NCBI GenBank assembly: GCA_001931905.2
Contig: MSJI02000604.1
Location: 1-64,000, forward strand
Source: Cladosporium sp. IMV 00045
Taxonomy: Eukaryota; Ascomycota; Dothideomycetes; Cladosporiales; Cladosporiaceae
DNA length: 64,000 bases
Direction: 5' to 3'
The number at the start of each line of letters is the position of its first letter. Position 1 is the first letter of the stretch. The notes under the pieces are model-generated. The model saw only the letters and a program-made list of their open reading frames with translations. It made no database searches and was not told the origin of the DNA. Shown here piece after piece: positions 21,863-32,200 of the stretch. The position numbers and the translations under genes were made by a program.

Positions 21863-23492
21863 ATGGCCGTTCCTTACAAGACGTCGCTCGCCGACATCTA
21901 CCCCGAAGACGCTCTCGAGGCGCAGACCGCACGATGGAACAACCTCCTCTCGACGTTCAAGAGCACATACGGCAAGCCTGCGGATTTTGTCAGCAGAAGT
22001 CCAGGCAGAGTGAACATCATTGGCGAGGTAGAGCACGCACACGACACTCAGATCAACCGTCTCAGAGCTAATCGACGTACAGCACATCGACTACTCACTC
22101 TATGAAGTCCTCCCCATGGCCGTGACGGCCGATGTGCTTCTCGCAGTCTCCGTCCACCCCCGATCATCTGGACCCAGCACCGTTCGCCTTACCAACGTCA
22201 ACTCGCAAAAGTTCCAGAGCAAGTCGTTCGAAATCCCTGAGTCTGGCGATGTAGAGATCGACGCTTCCGCGCTCGAGTGGACGAACTACTTCAAGTCAGG
22301 CATTGTTGGTGCGACCAAGCTTCTCCGCGAGAAGCAGAAAGAGTTCAAGGGAAGTGTGGGCATGGACATTCTGGCTGACGGAAACGTGCCTTCTGGTGGT
22401 GGATTGTCAAGCTCAGCAGCTTTCACCTGCGCATCTTCTCTGGCGGTCATGAAGGCCAATGGTGAGGACAGCATCGACAAGAAGGAGCTGGTAGAGGTTG
22501 CGATCGTGTCAGAGCGCAACGTCGGTGTCAACTCTGGCGGCATGGATCAGGCAGCGTCAGTCTTCCCTCTTCAAGGCCAGGCCCTCTACGTCAGCTTCGT
22601 CCCAGAGCTCTCCGCGAGGAACGTCTCTTTCCCCGAGCTCACCTCCCCTCTGGTCTTTGTGGTCGCGCAGTCTTTCGTCGCAGCAGACAAGCACGTCACA
22701 GGCCCAGTATGCTACAACCTGCGTGTGGTCGAGTGCACACTCGCAGCGCTCGTCCTCAGCAAAATCTTCGGCATCAAGAACCTCCCCTTAGACGCCGGCC
22801 CTCTGGGCAAATCCCTCCGCGGCTTCCACGACGCCTACTTCCAGCACAAGGAAGGCGTGGAGAACAACCACAACGTCCCCGCAGAACAATTCCAGAAGCA
22901 GCTCGAGGACCTCGTCGCGAAGGTCGACCAATACCTCCCGCAAGAAGAAGGCTACACCCGCGAACAGATCAGCCAGATCACAGGCATCCCCATCCCCCAG
23001 CTCGAGCAGGAGTACATGTCCAAATTCCCCGTGCGCGGCGAGCGCTTCCTCCTCCGCCAGCGCGCCCTGCACGTCTTCGGCGAAGCCATCCGCGTGCTCA
23101 AGTTTATGGATTTGCTCTCCTGTCCCTCCGCCGCGCAAAGCGACGAGGAGACCAAAAAGCTGCTGCAAGACCTCGGCGCGCTGCTCAACGAGACGCAAGA
23201 CTCGTGTCGTGAAATCTACGAGTGCTCGTGCCCTGAGCTCGACGAACTGTGCTCTCTGGCCCGCTCTGCTGGCGCCTACGGCAGCAGGCTGACTGGTGCT
23301 GGTTGGGGCGGTTGCTCTGTACATCTGGTCCCTGCTGACAAGGTGGAGGCCGTCAAGGAGAAGTGGACGAACGAGTACTACAAGAAGAGGTTCCCTGACA
23401 TCACCGAGGAGAAGCTGAACGAGGCGATTGTTGTCAGCAAGCCTGGTAGCGGAGGCTGTGTTTTTGAGGTGAAGGGACGGGAGACTCTTTGA
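21863..23492 (+). CDS. GAL1: Galactokinase
   Basis: Exons 21863-22027 and 22083-23492 give 524 residues; the 55-nt intron interrupts the galactokinase signature, and splicing restores GRVNIIGEHIDYS (residues 48-60). The GHMP ATP-binding motif GGGLSSSAA is at residues 160-168, and the third GHMP motif LTGAGWGGCSVHL is near the C-terminus. The enzyme phosphorylates galactose to galactose-1-phosphate in the cytosol, the first committed Leloir step. Length is normal for fungal Gal1. The gene also could act as a Gal3-like sensor in some yeasts, but no such role is implied here. It is convergent with kynureninase (210 bp between stops). A phosphoglucomutase gene follows 3 kb downstream on the same strand. 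Confidence 0.97.
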
Positions 23493-23702
23493 GTTCGTTG
23501 ACGACGTACGATAGATCAAAACGATAAGAACGATATATCCCAGCCACAGTAGTTCTCATGTTGTTGTCCGCGTGAAAGAACATGAGATAAATCTTGGAAT
23601 CGTTGTCACTGTAAGGCTTGTTGAGACCACGTGCGTATTGCAAGGGGTATTGATGCTTTTGACCATAGACCCTCTTTACATCGTATTTTCGGAATGATAG
23701 AC

Positions 23703-25067
23703 TCACTTTATCTCCGACCACCCTTTATCCTCCCTTCCTCCTTCTCCCATCACCGTATGCCCGTCTTTCTGGCCAGCCTTCAAGCACGCCTTTTCGAAAA
23801 CACGCACGAAAGCCTCCACATCCTCAAGAGTATTGTACAAAGGCGCCGGCGCAACGCGAATCACATCCGGCTTCCTCTCATCCACAACCACGCCTTCCTC
23901 CTCAAGCCCCTGCAGCACAGCATCCAACAGGCCAGGCTTCAGCTGCACGCTCAGTTGAGCCCCTCTCTCAGCCGGATCACTCGGGGTAATGATCCTGTAA
24001 CACGCACTAGCCTCACTCCTCAACAAAGCCTCCTCCAACGCCCCCGTCAATCTCAAACTCCGACTCCTCACCTCCCGCATCGTCGTCTGCTTGAACACGT
24101 TCAAACTCGCCCTCACGGCCGTCATATCCGCCACGCTGGGATTACTCAGCTGGAACCCCGCGGCGCCCTCGATCGGCTCGAAGTGGTTCGTCATCGCGAA
24201 CCGCGAGCTCTTCTTCGACGCCCACCAGCCCGCCAGTCGTGGACGGTCAAAGTGCCTCTCGTGCACGAAGCACCCGCCTATCGAGCCCGGGCCGCAGTTC
24301 AGGTACTTGTACGTGCACCATACGCCGAAGTCGACGTTCCAGTCGTGTAGTGAGAGTGGTACGTTGCCCGCGGCGTGCGCGAGGTCCCATCCGACGAGGA
24401 TGCCGTGGGCTTGCGCGTGGGCTGTGATGCGCGCGATGTCGAAGAACTGACCAGTGTAGAATTGGATCCCGGGGAGGAGGAGCACAGCTGTTGTGGAGGC
24501 ATGGGCGGAGATGGTGGCGAGGATGTGTTCTGTCGGGAGGAGAGGGCTGGAGGACGGGTTGGGAGGGTCGATGAGCACCATGGCGTCGGAGGGGACGAGG
24601 TCGTGGTGTCGGATTTGGGTTTCGATCGCGTAGTGGTCGGAGGGAAAGGCTTTGCCTTCGAGCATGATTTTGTAGCGCGTCGCGGTCGGGCGGTAGAAGG
24701 AGGCGAGCATCAGGTGGAGGTTGGCTGTGAGGGTTTGCATGACGGCGACTTCGGATGGTTTGGCGCCGACGATGGCGGACATGTCGGGCACGACGTCTTC
24801 GTCGACGTGCAACCATGGCGCCAGGCCGGTGTCTGAGATTTCGGTGAAGTGGCCAAACACGCCTTTTGTCGCCCAGGTTTCTAGGTATTCTGCCATGCGG
24901 GTTTTGGTTTCGATTGGTTGTAAGCCCAGGGAGTTGCCACATAGGTAGACGCTTGGGTTGTCATCGTCTTCTTTTTTGTTCGTTGTTGGAGGCGAGGCGA
25001 TGGTCTTTCGTCGCAGATCACCTTTGGTCGGGATCCTGAATTGATCTCTGAAGCTGCCGTCTTCCAT
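23703..25067 (-). CDS. BNA5: Kynureninase
   Basis: A single exon of 454 residues. The first ATG is 25067 ([10 protein letters not shown]); the frame is open a little further upstream only from a TTG. Hallmarks are [11 protein letters not shown], the PLP-phosphate region, [10 protein letters not shown] with the PLP-binding Asp, and the Schiff-base lysine Lys254 in [12 protein letters not shown]. The enzyme is a PLP-dependent hydrolase of kynurenine and 3-hydroxykynurenine to (3-hydroxy)anthranilate and alanine, in tryptophan breakdown and de novo NAD synthesis. The N-terminus is some 15 residues shorter than many homologues, so a small upstream exon cannot be excluded, though I see no ATG for one. 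It is divergent from ISA2. Confidence 0.95.
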   Translation of the reverse strand: MEDGSFRDQFRIPTKGDLRRKTIASPPTTNKKEDDDNPSVYLCGNSLGLQPIETKTRMAEYLETWATKGVFGHFTEISDTGLAPWLHVDEDVVPDMSAIVGAKPSEVAVMQTLTANLHLMLASFYRPTATRYKIMLEGKAFPSDHYAIETQIRHHDLVPSDAMVLIDPPNPSSSPLLPTEHILATISAHASTTAVLLLPGIQFYTGQFFDIARITAHAQAHGILVGWDLAHAAGNVPLSLHDWNVDFGVWCTYKYLNCGPGSIGGCFVHERHFDRPRLAGWWASKKSSRFAMTNHFEPIEGAAGFQLSNPSVADMTAVRASLNVFKQTTMREVRSRSLRLTGALEEALLRSEASACYRIITPSDPAERGAQLSVQLKPGLLDAVLQGLEEEGVVVDERKPDVIRVAPAPLYNTLEDVEAFVRVFEKACLKAGQKDGHTVMGEGGREDKGWSEIK

Positions 25068-25406
25068 GTTGCCGGAACGATCTAGACAGTTCGCTGAAAA
25101 GATTTGCAAATGATCGAGCAGATATCAGCCTCAAGACTTGTTCCCAGTCTGTCTGATGTGTATTACACGCTGTAAAAGCACCGGGTCGATTTATTTTATC
25201 GACTTCGATGACTGTAAGTGAATTGTCAAGTCAGCCCGAATAGGAAGTAGCGAGAGCTGGTGACGTCCGCAAAGCCGCCCGGCATCGGCTCGGGATCTGC
25301 CGAGCTTTCGCCGCTTAGCAATCCACAAGACAGGTCAAGACGAGGCAACCTGAATGCACAACACGACATCGCCACATCAATCATACCACTCAGTGAAATC
25401 CTCACG
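25068..25406. promoter_or_regulatory. Shared promoter region of kynureninase and ISA2
   Basis: 339 bp between two divergent start codons. No distinct motif was identified. Confidence 0.5.
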
Positions 25407-26057
25407 ATGAACACCACAAGGACGTGCTTGAGGGCAGTGCCTTCGTCGCAAGTCCTGAACAAGCCCCGAGCATCAGCAAACGCCTTTCGCAGCTTCAGCA
25501 TCGCCTCCAACACACAAGCAAAGCAGCCGCTCTTCCTCGACTTCCTTGCGCCATCATGGCAGAGGTCGCCCAGTATGCTCTCACGGCCACTGCGAAGGAC
25601 TCCTGTAACGCAGGTTCAAAGCCGACAACTCTCCGCTTCCTCTCCCAGACATGCAGTCGCTGTCACGAACCCTCGCAAGGATGAAGACGGCAACGACATG
25701 ACCATCACGATCACGCCGCGCGCTTCTCACCGTCTGAAAGCCATCGCAGAGAAAGATGCGAACCCCAATCTCGCACTTCGGGTTGCCGTGGAGTCCGGCG
25801 GCTGCCATGGCTTCCAATACCTCATGAGCTTGGTCGACGTGAAGGACATCGATGCGGAGGAGGATACGGTGTTTCAGAACGAGGAGGGCGAAGGCTACAA
25901 ACCTACCGTGGTCATGGACGAGCCGAGTCTGGAACTTCTCAAAGGAAGCAGCGTGGATTATACCATGGAGTTGATTGGCAGTCAGTTCAAGGTGACGGGC
26001 ATTCCTGGAGCGAACAGCAGCTGTGGCTGTGGTACGAGTTTCGATATTGCTCAGTGA
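25407..26057 (+). CDS. ISA2: Mitochondrial iron-sulphur assembly protein ISA2
   Basis: One exon of 216 residues. I choose ATG 25407 (MNTTRTCLRAVP); the 49 upstream in-frame codons start earlier at 25260 but look like leader. Residues 1-90 are Arg/Ser/Ala-rich, as expected for a mitochondrial presequence. The A-type carrier domain runs from about 97 (MTITITPRASHRL) to the end. Its three iron-binding cysteines are Cys133 (ESGGCHGFQY) and Cys206/Cys208 (SSCGCGTSF). ISA2 works with ISA1 and IBA57 to mature mitochondrial 4Fe-4S proteins such as aconitase and lipoate synthase. The GFQY after the first cysteine favours ISA2 over ISA1. Confidence 0.94.
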   Translation: MNTTRTCLRAVPSSQVLNKPRASANAFRSFSIASNTQAKQPLFLDFLAPSWQRSPSMLSRPLRRTPVTQVQSRQLSASSPRHAVAVTNPRKDEDGNDMTITITPRASHRLKAIAEKDANPNLALRVAVESGGCHGFQYLMSLVDVKDIDAEEDTVFQNEEGEGYKPTVVMDEPSLELLKGSSVDYTMELIGSQFKVTGIPGANSSCGCGTSFDIAQ

Positions 26058-26622
26058 AGGATGGTTGATGGGATAACGGCATGCATTTAAGGGACTCAAT
26101 TTTTACTTGGAGAATATTTAACATGGCACATCTTGTGCCCTTTATCAGCGTGGCGCTGGCGGAGTTTTGTATTCATCAATGTGTACGGTATTTCTTTGTT
26201 TCTACTCTCTCCACTCCAACGTCAGTCCTGTTTCTCTTCTATTATTACTGGTAAAAGCTTCACTTGACGGCAGGCTCTCACGATATCAATACCTCTTCAG
26301 TACCTCTGTGCTACGATCTCCCTCATCTTCGGTGTTTATAATTATTTCTGTCCAAGCGTTGACAACGGCAAAGGCTGAGTGGAGACCTTCACTTGTCTGC
26401 AGTCAACAACAATTGAGAGTGAGGGCCTTGTGCCCTTGTGGCGGCGATCGTCCTGACCCCGCTGAGCCCGCGTCTGCCTTAGCTTCCCCACCCAAACTTT
26501 GGATTGACCGTAACATTCATCAGTCAATAATTGTTTACCTTGCCTTTACTCCTTCACTCACTCACCACTCACTTCCTTTTTTTCTTCTTTCACACTTGAT
26601 ACCCCCTCACAGCATTGCAATC
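26058..26622. promoter_or_regulatory. Phosphoglucomutase promoter region
   Basis: 565 bp, strongly pyrimidine-rich on the plus strand from about 26530 to the start codon (runs of T and C), a common feature of highly expressed fungal promoters just upstream of the start. No coding sequence seen. Confidence 0.5.
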
Positions 26623-28550
26623 ATGAGCGTCAGAACCGTCGAGACCAAGCCTTTCCAGGACCAGAAGCCCGGCACGTAAGTCACTGGTCATTCCTATCTT
26701 CACGGTGGAAGAGGGGCAAGAGGAGGACTGTTTGGATGTTGGAGCAGTTCAAGAGACGGGACAAACACCTTGAGTATGACGGGCAGAGCATGTCATTGAA
26801 AGGTCTACACAGCCATACTGTTCGCTCAGCCCAAGAGGCGGCAAAAGCAAATGTGGCTATGAGGAAAGATTGGGATACACCGAACAGCGTAATTGAGAAA
26901 TACACCTTGCAAACACCTACTAACACCCTTCCCTTCAGCTCCGGCCTCCGCAAGAAGGTCAAGGTCTTCCAGCAGCCCAACTACTCCGAGAACTTCGTTG
27001 CCTCCATCCTCAAGTCCATCCCCGAGGGCGCTGAGGGCGCTTCCCTCGTCGTCGGCGGTGATGGCCGTTTCTACAACCCCGAGGTCACCCAGATCATTGC
27101 AAAGATCGGAGCCGCCAACGGCGTGAAGAAGCTCCTCATCGGCCAGAATGGCATCATGTCCACCCCCGCTGCCAGCCACCTGATCCGCATCAGGAAGGCC
27201 ACCGGTGGTATCCTCCTCACCGCCAGCCACAACCCCGGCGGTCCCACCGAGGACTTTGGAATCAAGTACAACCTGGCCAACGGTGCTCCCGCGCCCGAGG
27301 GTGTCACCAACAAGATGTTCGAGGAGTCCAAGACCATCACCTCTTACAAGATCGCCGACATCCCTGACATCGACCTCTCCACCATCGGCACCAAGACCTA
27401 CGGCCCGCTCGAGGTCGAGATCGTCGACAGCACCAAGGACTACGTCGAGATGCTGAAGGACATCTTCGACTTCGACCTGATCAAGAAGTTCCTCGCCGAG
27501 CACAAGGACTTCAAGGTCCTCTTCGACGGCCTCAACGGTGTCACCGGTGACTACGGTGTCCAGATCTTCGAGAAGGAGCTCGGTATCAAGGGCAGCACTC
27601 AGAACTGCAAGCCCCAGCCCGACTTCGGTGGCTTCCACCCCGACCCCAACCTTGTCTACGCTAAGACTCTCGTCGATGCTGTCGAGAAGAACGGCATTCA
27701 CTTCGGTGCCGCCTCCGACGGTGACGGTGACCGCAACATGATCTACGGTGCCGGCTCTTTCGTCTCCCCCGGCGACTCTCTCGCCATCATTGCCCACCAC
27801 GCCGAGCTCATCCCCTACTTCAAGAAGCAGGGTGTCTACGGCCTTGCCCGCTCCATGCCTACCTCTGGCGCCGTCGACCTTGTCGCCAAGAAGAAGGGTA
27901 TCGAGTCTTACGAGGTCCCCACTGGCTGGAAGTTCTTCTGCGGTCTCTTCGACTCCAACAAGATGAGCATCTGCGGTGAGGAGTCTTTCGGCACCGGCTC
28001 TAACCACATCCGCGAGAAGGACGGTCTCTGGGCCGTCGTCGCCTGGCTCAACATCATCGCTGGTGTTGGCCAGCAGACCGGTACCACCCCCAGCATCAAG
28101 AGCATTCAGGAGGACTTCTGGAACACCTATGGCCGCTCCTTCTTCACCCGCTACGACTACGAGGGCTGCGAGAGCGAGGCCGCCGCCAAGATGGTCGCGC
28201 ACGTCAACGAGCTCATCGGCCCCAAGCGCAGCGAGTTCGTCGGCTCCACCGTCAGCGGCCGCAAGGTCCTCGACGCCGGCGACTTCTCCTACACCGACCT
28301 CGACGGCAGCGTCAGCAAGAACCAGGGCATCTACGTCAAGTTCGACGACGGCTCCCGCATCGTCGTCCGCCTGTCCGGCACCGGCTCCTCCGGCGCCACC
28401 ATCCGCCTCTACGTCGAGAAGCACTCTTCCGACCCGAGCACCTACGGCCTTGACGCCCAGGACTATCTCAAGGACAACGTCAAGCTCGCCACCGACCTCC
28501 TCAAGCTGCAGGAGTTCATTGGCCGCACTGAGCCTGATGTCCGCACTTAA
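26623..28550 (+). CDS. PGM2: Phosphoglucomutase
   Basis: Exons 26623-26675 and 26939-28550 encode 554 residues. The intron is unusually long for this window (263 nt, GTAAGT...TTCAG), placed after codon 17. The catalytic phosphoserine is Ser114 in LLTASHNPGG. The magnesium loop is DGDGDR at residues 278-283. The sugar-binding loop is CGEESFGTGSNHIREKDG, and the phosphate-binding loop near the C-terminus is RLSGTGSSGATIR. The enzyme interconverts glucose-1-phosphate and glucose-6-phosphate, linking glycolysis, galactose use, trehalose, glycogen and cell-wall precursors. Codon use is very strongly C-ending, a sign of high expression. Because of that bias the opposite strand carries a 654-codon shadow frame. 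Confidence 0.97.
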
Positions 28551-29220
28551 GCTGACTGCATATGTCTGCTGAGAGTGGAAGAGGGAGTGAATTGATTTTT
28601 GATTGCAAGTCATTTTTGAGCGAAAGCACGAGCGAGAAACCACACAACCACACACAAAAGTATACCTGTCGAGAGAGGGAAGAAAAGGAAATGTCGATAG
28701 GTTGTGCATACGATACAAAGAAACGGATTGGCGTTGTCCCTTATTCGAGATAGCTTTTTTTATGAATGGAATGAAATGTTCTTCCACCAATACATCGAAC
28801 GTGGTACTGAGGTCACATTTCCAATGAGAAAGTCTTCCAAAAACACAAAGTGTGATGCACTGAACAATGCTTTGATTAAGTGTGTGATTAATCCTGTCCG
28901 CCTCCCTTTGCCCTTCCTATCTGTCCTGTCCCATCCTCAGGTTCTGTGTTCCAATTTGAATTCCCCCATGTTCCTTCTTGTTTTGTTTCCTCCAAATGAT
29001 TTACAATCGAGCCTTGCGATTTCTCGGGCGTCTTCTCTTTGCCATCGAGATTTTTTTTTTCCACATCTGCCTCGAAATACTAGGTAATGAAAGTCCCTCT
29101 GAGTGAGAGGGAAGAGGCTACACGCAAAGCGCGCAAGCCCGACTTGCCGAATGAAGAAATTCCCCATAGCACCCAACAAGCTCATCGCACCAGCCTGACT
29201 ACCGACCTATCTAGATACCC
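28551..29220. other. Intergenic region between convergent PGM2 and ATG11
   Basis: 670 bp containing both 3' untranslated regions. No gene or repeat seen. Confidence 0.55.
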
Positions 29221-32200
29221 TCACTTCTTATTCTTCCCCGGACTCTCAAGCGAATACTCCGCACTCCACAGACTCTCCCAAGCCGGCTTTGACGCTCCCG
29301 ACGCTGCTGCAGCTGCTGACGCCTGCTTCGCCGGCGAAGTCAGTGAGGCCGACTTGCTTGGACTTCCGGTGTGTGGTGCGTCGCTGCGGTCCAAGTGCCG
29401 TTGTAGCGAGCGGATGGATTTCGATGGCGATTTGGAGCGGAAGGGGTCGGACTTGCCGATGCTGCTGCTCGCGGCGACTGTGCCGGGGGAGATGGGCTGG
29501 CTGGTGGGGTTGCTTTCTTCTCGGTCGGGGTGTTGGGTTGAGGGTTTGCGGGAAGGCGTCTGTGTCGGCGGTGGTGAGGCTGAGCTTGGGAGGGTGCTGG
29601 CGTCGGGAGCTTGGGTGACGATGCCGAGACCGGAGGGTTGGGTTATGGTTGTGGCATTCGCAGGGCCTGGTGGTGGGCGCAAGGATGTTTGACTATCGGA
29701 TCGGGGCCGTGTGGTGCCGTCGATGTTGATGCCTGCAGGTCCGCCACCGCCTCCTCCTCCCAGGGTGGCGATGACGCCTTTCTTCGACGTGGAACTACTG
29801 CGTCTGCTGTCGAGGCTCTTGTTGAGGTGTTTGCTGGCATCGTCGCCTTTGTTCCCGCGCTTGAGCTTGATGCTGCCGCGTGCGTCTACGTTGGCGGCCG
29901 CGACGGTGCTTTTGCCCAACCCCGGAGTGGTAGGAGCTGCGCCTGCGCCACGCTCTTCGGTCGCGTGCACCATCCACCAAGTGAGGCCGTCTGAGAGCTC
30001 GAAGGGGTTATCATCGTCGAAAGACGGAGCCTCGCTGTTCTCGTCGATGCTGCGGCCATCGGCGGAGGGCTGTGGCAGGGTCTTGCTCAAGTCGACGACT
30101 TTCTGCTCCACCTTCGAGATACGAGCAACGATGAAATCACGACTTCCCAGGCGCATTCCTTCACGCTCCGCGAGGAAGTAGTGCGGGCAGCCGATATTGA
30201 ACGCTGCCCAAGCACCCTTGGCTTGGCCTCGTGTTGGCAGGAAGAGCGCCATGTCGCCCTCCTTGAAATCCTTGACGGCAATCTTGGAGTGCGCCTCGGT
30301 CTTTAGACGCTGTGCGCGGTCCTTGTACGCGTCCGCACGCTTGACAGCTTCCTTCTGCTCTTTGTTGTACTTGCGAGCAGTGTATTCGAAGTCTCGCACG
30401 CGTTTGACGACGGCCTCGATGAAGGTGTCCACGTTGAAGCGGTTGATGTTCTCGAGAAAGCTGGCGTATTGGGTAGCCTCGTCTTCCGTTGTGTGAGCAT
30501 CGGCCCAATGGATGATGGAGAGATTCAACGAGTCGTCCGCATTTGATGATTTGCGAGTCGGAGGTGGCGATGTGATTATGCTGGCACGGCCTTGCTCCGC
30601 CATCGTGCTTGTGCCCATTTTCGAAGCGCGCTCAACTACCATGGTGTCATCTTGATAGGAGACAGCCAGGCCAAGACGCTCCAACAATCGGCTGAAGCGC
30701 GCATGCTGCGAGTAAAGCCTTTGAGAGATCTCCTTCGCCCTTCCTGCTCGCTTCTGTAGTCGCTCACGAGCAGCATCAGCACTAGCCTGCGAAGCTTGTT
30801 GCTGCTTCTGCAGGCGAGTCAGCTCAACATCAAGGCTGTTGGAGTGAGACTGCGATTCAGCCAGTTGCGAGGAAAGCTTTACGACCTTGGCCTCCTCTTC
30901 GGAAACACGTTGACGCAATACTTCAGAGCCAGTCTCGCCTTCTGCAAATTTGCTACGGAGCGACCTGAGCTGACTCTGTTCGTCTTCTAGTTGCTGGCTG
31001 AGAGAAGCAGTCTTTGCTTCCTCCGTGTCGAGGCGCTCTTGCAGCTGTCGGGCCTGGTCTTCCAACTCAGACTGCTTGGCTTTGATTGCCGTAAGCTCTT
31101 CCCTCTGTACTTCGTTGTTCGCTTGGAGAGTGTCGTTCTCCGAGCTGGAAAAGGCCACGGCGTCCTCCAAATCTTTCGCATGTGAATTGGAACGCCGCGA
31201 GAGTTCTTCGAGAGCAACAGCGATTGCAGCCATACTGCTTGGTGCTGCGGCATCGGACGGGAGTGATAATTGAGCGTGTGCAGCTGCCAGACGTTCAAGT
31301 TGCTCGGCCTCAGCCTCCTGTTGCTCTTCGCGTGCCGACCTCATTTTCTGCAGCTGTTCTTCTGCAGCTAGCCTCGCATTTGATTCAAGCTCAAGCTTCC
31401 GCTCAACGCTGCTCCGCGCATCGTGCTCATTAGCAGCCCGTGCAGCATGGCCAGCGGCATCTTGCTTGTAGCGTGAAAGCTCATCTTCAAGAGCGGCAAT
31501 TCTGCCATCGACGCCAGTTCTCTCGTCATCACGGCTTTCAATCAAGCGTTCAACTTCCGTCTCCGCCTCTTCAAGCTTTTCTTTTGCCTCCCGCAGTTCA
31601 GCTTCCAAGCTTCGACGCTCATCGGCGAACTCCTTCTGCTGGGCTTCCATATTCTCCATGAGGTCTTTCTTAGTAGACACGGCCTCCTCCACCTGTTTCA
31701 TCGCGTCGGCGTCAGAGTTCTTGCGACTCTTCGCTTCCTCTTTCGCTGCGTGGAGTTCGGCCTCGAGGTCGACGACGCGCCTAGCGAGCTTCTTCTCCTC
31801 GAGTCCCTGTGCGGCGGAAGAAAGTCTGCGATGCTTAGTCGAGCCATTCCTGGAGAGCTCGCCTGAAGGTTGTGGTGATGATGGAAGCGGTGGAGTGAGA
31901 TTGCGAGACAAGCTTTGTGGTGAAAACATGTCTGTGCTGGTGCGACTCATCTGCGTCGAGCGGTGCAGGAGGTCCTCGAGCTTTCGCACCCTGCTCTTCT
32001 GCCCTTTGAGCTCGTCTTCCAACCGCCCGTTCATATCGCGCAAGGTCTTGTACTGCTCATCACCTCGAAGCATCAGGGAGGTGTCACCGAAAGCGGCCTC
32101 GTGCATACTGCCATTCTTGAAGGCTTTCGCATGCTTGATCTGCTTGCGAGTTGGTTTGTCCAAATCTTTGATGGCCAGATCCATCTCTTCAGCAACCGGG

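Noticed and set aside
22788..23519. 243-codon frame antisense to galactokinase
   Set aside because: Shadow frame; repeats of LVALRG-type text without domains.
26826..28790. 654-codon open frame antisense to phosphoglucomutase
   Set aside because: It mirrors the sense gene's C-ending codon bias; its Val/Asp/Leu/Gly-rich text has no domain character.
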